NCBI RefSeq assembly: GCF_900119915.1
Contig: NZ_LT635455.1
Coordinates: forward strand, 930,001 to 994,000
Reading direction: 5' to 3'
Source: Olsenella timonensis
GTDB taxonomy: Bacteria; Actinomycetota; Coriobacteriia; Coriobacteriales; Atopobiaceae
Length of the DNA stretch: 64,000 bases
The notes under the pieces are model-generated. The model searched no databases. It was not told where the DNA came from and saw only the letters and a program-made list of their open reading frames with translations. Both the position numbers and the translations under genes were made by a program. Positions 29,377 to 38,272 of this stretch are shown here, piece after piece. Each line of letters opens with the position of its first letter. Position 1 is the stretch's first letter.

Positions 29377-31044
29377 ATGCCCAAGAAAGACATCGCGCTC
29401 AGGATCATCCCGCTCGGCGGCCTCGACGGCATCGGCAAGAACATGACCGCCTTCGAGTACGGCAACGACATGATCCTGGTCGACGCCGGCCTGATGTTTC
29501 CCGACGAGGGCCAGCCCGGCATCGACCTCATCCTGCCCGACTACACCTACGTCCTGGAGAACGAGGACAAGCTCCGCGGCATCATCATCACGCACGGCCA
29601 CGAGGACCACACCGGCGCCCTGCCGTATCTGCTGCAGGACCTCACGCGCAAGGTCCCCATCTACTCGAGCAAGCTCACCCTGGGCATCATCCAGGGCAAG
29701 TTCGAGGAGCACAACATCAAGAACCCCAAGACGCGCGAGGTCAACGACGGCACCACGATCACGCTCGGCGCCTTCACCGTCACGTTCTTCTCGATGACGC
29801 ACTCGATCCCCGCCGCCTTTGGCGTGTTCGTCTCCACGCCGGCGGGCACGGTTATGCACACCGGCGACTTCAAGTTCGACCAGACGCCGATCGACGGCCG
29901 CCGCCCCAACTTCCATGCGATCAACAAGTTCGGCGCCCAGGGCGTCGACCTGCTGCTCTCCGACTCAACCAACGCCACGCGGCCCGGGTTCACGCCGTCT
30001 GAGGCCGCCGTGGGGCGCGACCTGCGCCACGTCATCAAGAACGCGAGGGGGCGGGTCTTCGTCGCGGCGTTCTCGAGCCACATCCACCGCCTGCAGCAGA
30101 TCTGCGACGCGAGCGTGGCCGTCGGCCGCAAGGTCGTCGTGACGGGCCGCTCGATGCTCACCAACACGAAGGTCGCGCGCGAGCTGGGCTATCTCCGGAT
30201 CGACGAGGAGAACATCATCGACGCCTACGACGTCGACCGCATCCCCGACGAGAAGGTCGTCGTCCTGTGCACCGGGAGCCAGGGCGAGCCGCTCTCGGCG
30301 CTCGCCCGCATGGCCACCGGCGAGCACAAGTCGCTCTCGATCCACGAGTCGGACACCGTGGTCATCTCGGCCACGCCCATTCCTGGCAACGAGAAGAGCG
30401 TCCAGTCGATCATCAACGCCCTCTCCAAGATCGGCTGCGAGATCTACGACAAGTCCAAGGGGACCGTGCACGTCTCGGGCCACGCGAGCGCCGAGGAGCT
30501 CAAACTCATGCTCGCCATGGCCCGCCCGCGCTTCTTCATGCCGGTGCACGGCGAGGCGCAGCACCTGCGCGCCCACGCCGAGCTCGGCGTCCAGATGGGC
30601 GTCCCGCGCTCAAACGTCTTCGTGCTCGACAACGGAGACTCGCTCGAGATGGTCAGGCACAAGGTCCGTCGCGGCCGCGGGGTGGAGTCGGGCGTCGTCT
30701 ACGTCGACGGCGGCACCGTCACCGAGGCGGACCCCGTCGTCCTGCGCGACCGTCAGAAGCTCGGCGCCGACGGCGTCATCACGGCCACCGTCGTGGTCGC
30801 CAAGCGCGGGCGCTCCGTCTCCGCCGTCGAGGTCCTCGGGCGCGGCCTGTCCTCCTCGGCCGAGCGCCTCCTGCAGGACGAGGCCCGCGACGTCGTCGTC
30901 TCCCAGATGGGCAAGCTGCTCGGCTCGGGGGACGGGGCGAGCGTCGACGCGCTCAGGCGCGGCGTGAGAAACGCCCTCTCCAACCTGCTCTGGAACAGGA
31001 CCCGCACGCGGCCGATGATCATCCCGGTCGTCATGGAGGTCTAG
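29377..31044 (+). CDS. rnj: Ribonuclease J
   Basis: This 555-residue metallo-beta-lactamase/beta-CASP nuclease has both endonuclease and 5'-3' exonuclease activity on RNA. The metal site HGHEDH lies at residues 73-78; beta-CASP motifs and the C-terminal domain (VVVAKRGR...) follow. GAAAGGAATC is upstream of the chosen ATG at 29377, matching the MPKKDIALRIIPLGGLDGIG start of homologues. An in-frame ATG at 29308 would add 23 residues. With pnp upstream and rny downstream, this region encodes three main RNA-decay enzymes. Confidence 0.95.
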   Translation: MPKKDIALRIIPLGGLDGIGKNMTAFEYGNDMILVDAGLMFPDEGQPGIDLILPDYTYVLENEDKLRGIIITHGHEDHTGALPYLLQDLTRKVPIYSSKLTLGIIQGKFEEHNIKNPKTREVNDGTTITLGAFTVTFFSMTHSIPAAFGVFVSTPAGTVMHTGDFKFDQTPIDGRRPNFHAINKFGAQGVDLLLSDSTNATRPGFTPSEAAVGRDLRHVIKNARGRVFVAAFSSHIHRLQQICDASVAVGRKVVVTGRSMLTNTKVARELGYLRIDEENIIDAYDVDRIPDEKVVVLCTGSQGEPLSALARMATGEHKSLSIHESDTVVISATPIPGNEKSVQSIINALSKIGCEIYDKSKGTVHVSGHASAEELKLMLAMARPRFFMPVHGEAQHLRAHAELGVQMGVPRSNVFVLDNGDSLEMVRHKVRRGRGVESGVVYVDGGTVTEADPVVLRDRQKLGADGVITATVVVAKRGRSVSAVEVLGRGLSSSAERLLQDEARDVVVSQMGKLLGSGDGASVDALRRGVRNALSNLLWNRTRTRPMIIPVVMEV

Positions 31045-31047
31045 TTC

Positions 31048-33522
31048 ATGCCCGCAAAACGAACCTCAAACGCAGCCAAGAACAAGGGCGGCTCGCGCGC
31101 CTCGCGTCGTGCCGCGCGGCGGAGCGCGCCCACGACGATCGTCGGGACCGTCCGCGGAGACATCGTGGGCGTCGTCCTCGTCGTGCTCGCCGTGGCCCTG
31201 CTCGCCACGATACTCGTGCCCTCGACGGCCGTGGTGACGAGCGCCGTCCGGGACTTCCTCGCTCTCTCGTTCGGCGTGGCGGCGCCGGTCGTCCCGGTCG
31301 CGCTGTTCGCCTTCGCCACGACGTTCTTCCTCGACGGGGAGGAGGGGGTCCCGGCCCGCGTCGCGCTCGGCCTCGGCCTCGTCGTGCTCGCGGTCCTCGC
31401 AATGGTCTCGCTCAACATGGCCGACGCCGCCGCCCCCGACGCCGTCTTCGAGCCCGCCGCCGCCCGTCAATCCGGCGGCTACGTCGGCGGCGCCGTCGCC
31501 TACTGCCTCCTCGAGCTCGTCGGCGCCCTCGTCGGCAACATCATCCTCGTCGGCCTCGCCGTGGCCGGGGTCGTCGTCTGCGGGTTCTCGATCTCCGCCG
31601 CGGTGAGGCGGGCGCGCGAGGGCCTGGCATCGGCCGCCCAGGTCCACGAGGAGCGCGTGCGCGCGCGCCGCGAGCGCGAGATCATAGACGCCGCGGCAGA
31701 GGAGGACCCGGCGCCCGCGCAGGACGCTGCCCCCTCGCTCTTTGACGACGCCGCGGCGCCCGAGGCCGCCACGACCTTCATCGGCGCCCGCAAGACGAGC
31801 GTCCTCAAGCGAACCCAGCGGCGCCCGCCCGACGGCCGAGCGGCTCTGCTCGACGAAGCCGCGCCCGCCACGACCGTGCTCGAGCGCGCCGGCGAGAGCG
31901 GCGACGTCGCGCCCGCCGCCGTGCCGGCGTTCCTCGACAAGGCTCCCAAGCGGGGCAAGAGGGCCGCGAAGGCAGACGGGGACGCGAGGGCGCGCCGCGG
32001 CAGCGACTCGCACGAGCCGCCCGCCACGCTCTCGCGGCCCGGCGACGGCGACGAGACCTACCAGCTCCCGCCGCTCTCCATCCTGCGCGACAACCCTGAC
32101 GCCGGCGGCGCGTATGCCGGTGAGGCCGAGCTCGCCGCCACGGCCGAGCGCCTCCAGGGGACCCTCGAGGAGTTTGGCCTCACCTCGCGCGTCTCGGGCT
32201 GGATCGCGGGCCCCTCGGTCACGACGTTCAAGATCTCCATGGGCGAGGGCGAGCGCGTGAGCAAGATCGTCAACCTCGAGGACGACATCGCCCTGTCGCT
32301 GGCTGCCAAGTCGGTCCGCATCTTCGCGCCGATCCCGGGCACCTCGCTCGTGGGCATCGAGATCCCCAACGAGAAGCCGCAGCCGGTGTTCCTCTCCGAC
32401 GTGCTGCCCTATGCCACGGGCGGTCCGCTCGACTGCGCCTTCGGCCGGGACTCCGAGGGACGCCCCATCGTCGTCGACCTCGCCGGCCTGCCCCACCTGC
32501 TCGTGGCGGGCACCACCGGCTCGGGCAAGTCCGTGCTGCTCAACGCCATCATCATGTCCATACTCATGCGCGCCACGCCCGAGCAGGTCCGCCTGATCAT
32601 GGTCGACCCCAAGCGCGTCGAGTTCACGGGCTACGCCGGCCTGCCGCACCTCTACGTCCCGGTGGTCACCGAGCCGCGCCAGGCAGCGAGCGCCCTGCAG
32701 TGGGGCGTGAGCGAGATGGAGCGCCGCCTCAAGGTCTTCGAGCACTACAAGGTCCGCGACATCAAGACCTTCAACAAGAACGTGGACGGCGGCAAGTACG
32801 CCGAGATGGACAACCCGCCCAAGCACATGCCGTACTTCGTCATCGTGATCGACGAGCTCGCCGACCTCATGATGGTCGCCGGCAAGGACGTCGAGTCCTC
32901 CATCGTGCGCATCGCCCAGCTCGGTCGCGCCGCGGGCATCCACCTGATCGTGGCCACGCAGCGCCCCTCCGCGGACGTCGTGACGGGACTCATCCGAGCC
33001 AACATCGACAACCGCGTCGCCCTCTCGGTGGACAACTCCATCAACTCGCGCATCATCCTCGACCAGAAGGGCGCCGAGCAGCTCCTGGGCAAGGGAGACA
33101 TGCTCGTCAAGCTGCGCGGCAAGAAGCCGCGCCGCGCCCAGGGCTGCTGGGTCTCCGACGAGGAGATCGAGCGCACCGTCGAGTTCATCCGCGGGCAGGT
33201 GGCCGCCGACTACCACGAGGACATCCTCACCGCCGTCGTACCGAGCACCCCGGGCGCCGCGGAGGGCGGCGGCCCCAAGGAGGACGACCCGCTCGTGTGG
33301 GAGGCCGCGCGCATCGTCGTCGACTCCCAGCTCGGCTCCACCTCGGGCCTGCAGCGCGCCCTGTCGGTGGGATACGCGCGTGCCGGCAGGATCATGGACA
33401 TGCTCGAGGCGAAGGGCGTCGTCGGACCCGCGAACGGCTCCAAGCCGCGCGACGTCCTGCTCGACGCAGACGGCCTCGAGGAGCTCCGCGCCGCAGAGGC
33501 GGCCTACGAGGGGGTCGAGTGA
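31048..33522 (+). CDS. ftsK: DNA translocase FtsK/SpoIIIE
   Basis: This 824-residue septum-associated DNA pump clears chromosome ends during division. The N-terminal part has four hydrophobic segments (about residues 30-195). A low-complexity linker of roughly 150 residues follows. The motor domain has Walker A GTTGSGKS at 488-495 and IVIDELADLMM as Walker B. The C-terminal winged-helix gamma domain that reads KOPS/SRS sequences begins DPLVWEAARIVVDSQ. It starts three bases after rnj, the same gene pair order (rnj/tepA-spoIIIE) as in Firmicutes. Confidence 0.95.
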   Translation: MPAKRTSNAAKNKGGSRASRRAARRSAPTTIVGTVRGDIVGVVLVVLAVALLATILVPSTAVVTSAVRDFLALSFGVAAPVVPVALFAFATTFFLDGEEGVPARVALGLGLVVLAVLAMVSLNMADAAAPDAVFEPAAARQSGGYVGGAVAYCLLELVGALVGNIILVGLAVAGVVVCGFSISAAVRRAREGLASAAQVHEERVRARREREIIDAAAEEDPAPAQDAAPSLFDDAAAPEAATTFIGARKTSVLKRTQRRPPDGRAALLDEAAPATTVLERAGESGDVAPAAVPAFLDKAPKRGKRAAKADGDARARRGSDSHEPPATLSRPGDGDETYQLPPLSILRDNPDAGGAYAGEAELAATAERLQGTLEEFGLTSRVSGWIAGPSVTTFKISMGEGERVSKIVNLEDDIALSLAAKSVRIFAPIPGTSLVGIEIPNEKPQPVFLSDVLPYATGGPLDCAFGRDSEGRPIVVDLAGLPHLLVAGTTGSGKSVLLNAIIMSILMRATPEQVRLIMVDPKRVEFTGYAGLPHLYVPVVTEPRQAASALQWGVSEMERRLKVFEHYKVRDIKTFNKNVDGGKYAEMDNPPKHMPYFVIVIDELADLMMVAGKDVESSIVRIAQLGRAAGIHLIVATQRPSADVVTGLIRANIDNRVALSVDNSINSRIILDQKGAEQLLGKGDMLVKLRGKKPRRAQGCWVSDEEIERTVEFIRGQVAADYHEDILTAVVPSTPGAAEGGGPKEDDPLVWEAARIVVDSQLGSTSGLQRALSVGYARAGRIMDMLEAKGVVGPANGSKPRDVLLDADGLEELRAAEAAYEGVE

Positions 33523-33523
33523 C

Positions 33524-35056
33524 ATGGCGCTGCCACGCTTCAGCGAGGCGCTCGTACTGAGGCGCCGCGAGCTCGGCCTCTCGCTCGGCCAGGCGTCGCG
33601 CACGCTCAAGCTGCGCGAGGACGTCCTCGCCGCCTTCGAGGAGGGCGACTTCGAGCACATGCCGCAGAGCGGATACGCCCAGGGCATGCTCTCCAGCTAC
33701 GCCCGCTACCTCGGCCTCAACCCGCGGGAGATCGTCGACCTGTTCACCGAGGAGCTCTACCAGCCCCAGCACGGCACGGCATCTCACGAGCTGCGGCGCC
33801 GCCCCCGCCAGACCCAGTCAGGACACGGGCTCTCCGGCTACGACATGCCCAACGAGGTGGGCTCGCGTCCCAAGGCCTACGTCGAGTACCGGCCGCTGCT
33901 GCCCACGGGCGGCGGCCCCGCCGGAGACCTCGGCGACTTTGCGACGACCGCCCCGGCGCGGCCCCGTGGCTCGGTGCCCCTGGCCGGCACGGGGACCCCG
34001 GCGCCGGGGACGCGCGGCTCGCGCGGCTACGAGCGCCCCAACAACGCCCCGTCGACCCGCGAGCGTCCCGCCCCCGGCACCGCCCGCCGCCGACCGCCCT
34101 CGTCACGTCGGCGAGACGACCAGGCCGGCCGCCTGATCAGCGAGCGGCAGCAGCGCCCGGCGTATCGCGACGGCGCCCCCGACTCGGGGCGCTCCGGCAG
34201 GCTGTATCTGCGCGATGACGTCAGCACCAGACGCGTCAGGGAGGGCGAGTACACCGACGACCTGCGCCTCGACGGCGTCTCCCGACCCTATGCGTCGGCG
34301 GCGACGACCTCCGGGCGGCGCTCCTCCAGAAACATCGCGAGCGTCGAGCGCCCCAATGTGCGGCGTCGCCCGTCGAGCGGTCGCTCGGGAGGCGCGGCCC
34401 GTCGCCCGCCCGCCCGCGGCGGCCTCGTGGGACAGTTCCTCTCCGATCCCCGGCGCGCGCTCTTTGCCCTCATCGTCCTTCTCGCCATCGTGCTCACGGC
34501 GATCCTGACGTTCTCGGTGAGCTCGTGCGTGGGCGGGCACAACCAGGGCAGCCAGCCCTCGCAGGTGGTTCCCGTGCAGGGGACCGACGCGTCCGACAAG
34601 ACCGACGGGGACGCCGAGCCGACGACGGATTCCTCCGGGGACGCCAACGCCTCCGACGCGGAGTCGACCGATGAGGGAGGTGCCGCCTCGGACGGCTCGG
34701 GTGCGACCGACGAGACGCCGGAGTCCGACGCGACCGCCGAGGAGACCGTCGTCGAGGTCCGCGTGAACGACAGCTCCGTCTCCTGGGTCGAGATAACCTG
34801 CGACGGGGTGAGCGAGGTCGCCGACAGCGTGACGGGCCCGTGGAGCCAGACCTACACGGTCCACGACTCCATAACGATCCAGGTCGCCAACCCCGACGTG
34901 GTCACGGTCACCAAGAACGGGGAGCGCGTGGAGCTCTCGCCGCGAGCGGGCGGGCTCGGCTCGGTCACCATCGAGGGCACGCCGCTGCCGGACGACGCCT
35001 CGACCGGAGAGGACTCCTCCTCCGGCGCGTCGGACGGCACGACGACCCAGCAGTAG
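33524..35056 (+). CDS. RodZ-like membrane protein with N-terminal helix-turn-helix
   Basis: This 510-residue protein starts with an HTH_25 domain (residues 1-80, LRRRELGLSLGQASRTLKL), as in RodZ, which links MreB to the envelope. A disordered Arg/Pro/Gly-rich stretch of about 230 residues follows, then one transmembrane segment (313-335). The outside part has an acidic Ser/Asp/Thr-rich spacer and a small C-terminal beta domain (about 415-500, VVEVRVNDSSVSWVEITCDG) like the DUF4115 domain of RodZ. The cytoplasmic linker is much longer than in E. coli RodZ. It sits where Bacillus has ymfM/rodZ, between ftsK and pgsA. Whether an MreB partner exists is not visible here. Confidence 0.8.
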   Translation: MALPRFSEALVLRRRELGLSLGQASRTLKLREDVLAAFEEGDFEHMPQSGYAQGMLSSYARYLGLNPREIVDLFTEELYQPQHGTASHELRRRPRQTQSGHGLSGYDMPNEVGSRPKAYVEYRPLLPTGGGPAGDLGDFATTAPARPRGSVPLAGTGTPAPGTRGSRGYERPNNAPSTRERPAPGTARRRPPSSRRRDDQAGRLISERQQRPAYRDGAPDSGRSGRLYLRDDVSTRRVREGEYTDDLRLDGVSRPYASAATTSGRRSSRNIASVERPNVRRRPSSGRSGGAARRPPARGGLVGQFLSDPRRALFALIVLLAIVLTAILTFSVSSCVGGHNQGSQPSQVVPVQGTDASDKTDGDAEPTTDSSGDANASDAESTDEGGAASDGSGATDETPESDATAEETVVEVRVNDSSVSWVEITCDGVSEVADSVTGPWSQTYTVHDSITIQVANPDVVTVTKNGERVELSPRAGGLGSVTIEGTPLPDDASTGEDSSSGASDGTTTQQ

Positions 35057-35095
35057 CAAGCGACACGGGCCGGACGGCTCGGGAAGGGACAGACC

Positions 35096-35593
35096 ATGGC
35101 AAAGGAATCGAGCTTCGACGTCGTCTCGACCGTCGACATGCAGGAGGTCGACAACGCCTGCCAGCAGGCATCGCGCGAGCTCTCGCAGCGCTACGACCTC
35201 AAGGGCACCGGGGCGACCCTCGAGCTCTCCAAGAAGGACGGCGCGCTGAGGATATCCGCCCCGTCGGAGTTCGTCGCCTCGCAGGTGCGCGACATCCTGG
35301 GCTCCAAGCTCGTGAAGCGCGGCGTCGACCTCGCGGCGGTGCGCTGGGCGGACCCGGTCTCGGCATCGGGCATGAGCGTGCGCCAGACGGGCACGGTCGT
35401 CCAGGGCATCGACCAGGAGACCGCCAAGCGGATCGCCAAGGACATCCGAGACCTCAAGCTCAAGGCGAAGGCGACCGTCGAGGGCGACAAGCTCCGCGTG
35501 AGCTCCGCCTCGAGGGACGTGCTGCAGTCCGTCATAGCCGAGCTCAGGCAGCGCGACTACGGTCAGCCGCTCCAGTTCGTCAACTACCGCTAG
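35096..35593 (+). CDS. YajQ family nucleotide-binding protein
   Basis: This 165-residue protein of the DUF520/YajQ family begins AKESSFDVVSTVDMQEVDNA, and DLKGTGATLELSKKDGAL is also characteristic. Two RNP-like ferredoxin folds are expected. Some members bind cyclic di-GMP; no role can be fixed from context. GGGAAGGGACAGACC precedes the ATG. Confidence 0.9.
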   Translation: MAKESSFDVVSTVDMQEVDNACQQASRELSQRYDLKGTGATLELSKKDGALRISAPSEFVASQVRDILGSKLVKRGVDLAAVRWADPVSASGMSVRQTGTVVQGIDQETAKRIAKDIRDLKLKAKATVEGDKLRVSSASRDVLQSVIAELRQRDYGQPLQFVNYR

Positions 35594-35605
35594 CGAGGGG
35601 GTCAC

Positions 35606-36928
35606 GTGCGCTTTCTCATCGTCACGCTCGGCTGTGCGAAGAACGAGGTCGACTCGGACCGCATGAGGTCGCTGCTCCTCGCGGACGGCTTCTCGGAGAC
35701 CACCGAGGCCTCGGACGCCGACGTCGCCATCGTCAACACGTGCTCGTTCCTCGCCTCGGCCACCGAGGAGTCCGTCGAGGCGACCCTCGCGCTCGCGGAG
35801 GAGCGCTCCGAGGGAGTGCGCTCGTGCCCGATCGTGATGTGCGGCTGCGTCCCGTCGCGCTACGGCGACGAGCTCGCCGGCGAGCTACCCGAGGTCGCCG
35901 CGTTCGTCCGCGCCGAGGACGAGGACGGCATCGTCGAGGTCGTCCGCGGGGTGCTGGGGCTCGCCGCCGAGGGGGGCGCGAGTCGGCCGGAGACGCTGCG
36001 CACCGTGGAGGGCGCGAGCGCCTTCGTCAAGATCTCCGAGGGCTGCGACCGCTTCTGCACCTTCTGCGCGATCCCCTACATCCGCGGTCGCTACCACTCG
36101 CGGCCGGCCGCCGATATCGTCTCCGAGGTTTCCGCGCTCATGGCGGGAGGCGTGCGCGAGGTCGTCCTCATCGGCCAGGACACGGGCGTGTGGGGGAGCG
36201 ACCTCGGCGATCGCGACACGCTCGCGTCGCTCCTGCGCCGGGTCGCCGAGGCGGTGCGCCCCTATGACGGCTGGGTGCGCGTCCTCTACCTGCAGCCCGA
36301 GGGCATGACCGACGAGCTCATCGCGACGATCCGGGACACGCCCGAGGTCCTGCCCTACATCGACATCCCCATCCAGCACTGCTCCGCGCGCGTGCTGCGC
36401 GCGATGGGCCGGTCCGGCTCCCCGGAGGAGCTGCGCTCGCTCTTTGCCCGCCTGCGCTCCGAGATCCCCGGGATGGTGCTGCGGACGACCGGCATGGCCG
36501 GCTTCCCCGGCGAGACCGACGAGGAGGCCGACGAGCTCCTCGACTTCATCGCCGAGGAGGCGTTCGACTACTGCTCGGTCTTCGCGTACTCGCAGGAGGA
36601 GGGCACCGCTGCCGCGCGCATGTCGGGCCAGGTCGACGAGGCGGTCAAGCTCGAGCGCACGCAGCGCCTGGTCGACCTCACCGAGCAGCTCGGCTTCGCC
36701 GCGACGGCGTCGCACGTCGGCGAGCGCGTCAGCGTCATCGTCGACGGCGTCGAGGAGGGCCCCGACGGGCCGGAGCTCATCGGGCACGCCTGGTTCCAGG
36801 CGCCGGACTCCGACGGCGCGGTGCACGTTCCGTACGGCGAGGCGGCGGTCGGTGACGTCGTGACAGTCGACCTCGTGGACTCGTTCTGCTACGAGCTCGT
36901 GGGCGAGCTCGTAGGTGAGGAGGGCTAG
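35606..36928 (+). CDS. rimO: Ribosomal protein S12 methylthiotransferase RimO
   Basis: This 440-residue enzyme methylthiolates an aspartate of ribosomal protein S12. Its N-terminal cluster domain reads IVTLGCAKNEVDS, the CAKN form typical of RimO. The radical SAM cysteines are C147-x3-C151-x2-C154 (CDRFCTFC). A TRAM domain ends the protein. It starts at GTG 35606 after GAGGGGGTCAC. The gap to pgsA is three bases. Together with MtaB and MiaB, all three methylthiotransferase classes are encoded here. Confidence 0.95.
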   Translation: MRFLIVTLGCAKNEVDSDRMRSLLLADGFSETTEASDADVAIVNTCSFLASATEESVEATLALAEERSEGVRSCPIVMCGCVPSRYGDELAGELPEVAAFVRAEDEDGIVEVVRGVLGLAAEGGASRPETLRTVEGASAFVKISEGCDRFCTFCAIPYIRGRYHSRPAADIVSEVSALMAGGVREVVLIGQDTGVWGSDLGDRDTLASLLRRVAEAVRPYDGWVRVLYLQPEGMTDELIATIRDTPEVLPYIDIPIQHCSARVLRAMGRSGSPEELRSLFARLRSEIPGMVLRTTGMAGFPGETDEEADELLDFIAEEAFDYCSVFAYSQEEGTAAARMSGQVDEAVKLERTQRLVDLTEQLGFAATASHVGERVSVIVDGVEEGPDGPELIGHAWFQAPDSDGAVHVPYGEAAVGDVVTVDLVDSFCYELVGELVGEEG

Positions 36929-36931
36929 CAC

Positions 36932-37522
36932 ATGGCTGGCGAGAAGGACATCTGGACCCCCGCAAACGTCGTCACCTGCGTGAGGATTGCGTTCATCCCG
37001 GTATTCATGGCCGTCGCCCTGTGCGCCGACGGCTCCGTCGACCCCGTCCTGGCCGTGGCCGCCTTCGCTCTCTACACGACCCTCTCCCTCACGGACAAGC
37101 TCGACGGCCACCTCGCACGCTCCAGGGGCGAGGTCACCGACTTCGGCAAGTTCCTCGACCCCATAGCCGACAAGCTCCTGGTCTTCTCGGCGCTGCTTCT
37201 GCTGCTCGGGCGCGGCGAGGTGAGCGTGTGGGTCGTCTTCGTCATCCTGCTCCGCGAGTTTCTGGTCAGCGCCCTGCGCATGCTTGCGAGCGCCAACGGC
37301 GAGGTCATCGCCGCAGACACGCTCGGGAAGGCGAAGACCGCGGTGACGATGGTCTCCCTCTGCGGCTACTACCTCTCCTATGCGCTCCTGTCGCTCGGCG
37401 TCGAGGCGGGACACACGATCTCGCTGGTCGCCTGGGCCCTGATGATCGCGGCGGTCGTGCTCACGGTCGTCTCGGGCGCCCAGTACTTCTGGAACGCCCG
37501 CCACGTCGTCTTCGGACGGTAG
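36932..37522 (+). CDS. pgsA: CDP-diacylglycerol-glycerol-3-phosphate 3-phosphatidyltransferase
   Basis: This 196-residue membrane enzyme makes phosphatidylglycerophosphate, precursor of phosphatidylglycerol. The CDP-alcohol phosphotransferase motif is complete: D55-x2-D58-G59-x2-A62-R63-x8-G72-x3-D76-x3-D80. About five to six membrane helices are visible. The pgsA-cinA-recA order is conserved from Bacillus to Actinobacteria, which favours PgsA over the second family member at 59717-60445. Confidence 0.9.
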   Translation: MAGEKDIWTPANVVTCVRIAFIPVFMAVALCADGSVDPVLAVAAFALYTTLSLTDKLDGHLARSRGEVTDFGKFLDPIADKLLVFSALLLLLGRGEVSVWVVFVILLREFLVSALRMLASANGEVIAADTLGKAKTAVTMVSLCGYYLSYALLSLGVEAGHTISLVAWALMIAAVVLTVVSGAQYFWNARHVVFGR

Positions 37523-37524
37523 CC

Positions 37525-38046
37525 GTGGGCGAGCGCACGATTCTTCCCGAGGACCCCGCCCTCTTCGAGGCGTGTGAGGAGCTGCTCGGGCTTGCCCGCG
37601 ACCGCGGGCTGACGCTCGGGACGGCGGAGTCGTGCACCGGCGGGCTCGTCTGCGGGTGCCTCACGGCGGTGCCCGGCTCGTCCGACGTCGTGCGGGGAGG
37701 CGTCGTGAGCTACGCGGTCCCGGTCAAGCGCTCGCTGCTCGGCGTGTCCGGCGAGGTGCTCGACGAGCCGTCCCTCGGCGCCGTCTCGCGGGAGTGCGCC
37801 GTGCAGATGGCCGCGGGCGCCCGAGAGGCGCTCGGGTGCGACGTCGCGGTCTCCGTGACGGGCATTGCCGGCCCTGGCGGCGCCGAGCCCGGGAAGCCGG
37901 TGGGCACCGTGTGGATGGGCGTCAGCGCGGCGAGCGGCTCGCGGGCGCGCCTCTTCGAGTTTCCCGGCGACCGCGCCGAGGTGCGTCGTCGGGCCGTCCG
38001 CGCCGCCCTCGGGCTGCTGCGCGAGGCCGTCGTGGAGATGTCGTGA
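37525..38046 (+). CDS. pncC: Nicotinamide-nucleotide amidohydrolase (CinA C-terminal domain)
   Basis: This 173-residue protein is only the C-terminal domain of CinA, which deamidates nicotinamide mononucleotide. [35 protein letters not shown] and [21 protein letters not shown] are the family signatures. The N-terminal MoaB-like domain present in full-length CinA is absent, as in E. coli YgaD/PncC. It starts at GTG 37525, two bases after pgsA. Placement before recA matches the competence-linked cinA-recA locus of Gram-positives. Confidence 0.9.
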   Translation: MGERTILPEDPALFEACEELLGLARDRGLTLGTAESCTGGLVCGCLTAVPGSSDVVRGGVVSYAVPVKRSLLGVSGEVLDEPSLGAVSRECAVQMAAGAREALGCDVAVSVTGIAGPGGAEPGKPVGTVWMGVSAASGSRARLFEFPGDRAEVRRRAVRAALGLLREAVVEMS

Positions 38047-38215
38047 ACGACCGCCCGCGACGAGCGCGCGCGGCCCGCGGCGAACGTCCCTCCCACCTGC
38101 GCGACTGAGGCGCCCGACGCCTCGGCGGCCGCGTGCCGTCGCCCGTGCGTCGGCCATCGGACAGTCAGCGCGCACGCCGGGGGAGGGCCCGCACGCTAGC
38201 CTGTCCCCAGGGTGC

Positions 38216-38244
38216 TTGACGCAGAACGGATGTTCGTATACCAT
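38216..38244 (+). promoter_or_regulatory. recA promoter with embedded SOS box
   Basis: TTGACG (38216-38221) and TACCAT (38239-38244) form a promoter with 17-bp spacing. The spacer carries GAAC-GGAT-GTTC (38224-38235), an exact GAAC-N4-GTTC LexA operator of the Gram-positive type. LexA, encoded at 47716-48375, should repress here. Confidence 0.85.
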
Positions 38245-38272
38245 CGGCCGCAGCGAGAGCAAGGGAGTGAGC

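Noticed and set aside
31066-33687. An 873-codon minus-strand open frame opposite ftsK
   Set aside because: Antisense shadow of ftsK; no family motifs, and similar long shadows occur opposite pnp (26445-28880), lepA (13014-14720) and comEC (9630-11402).
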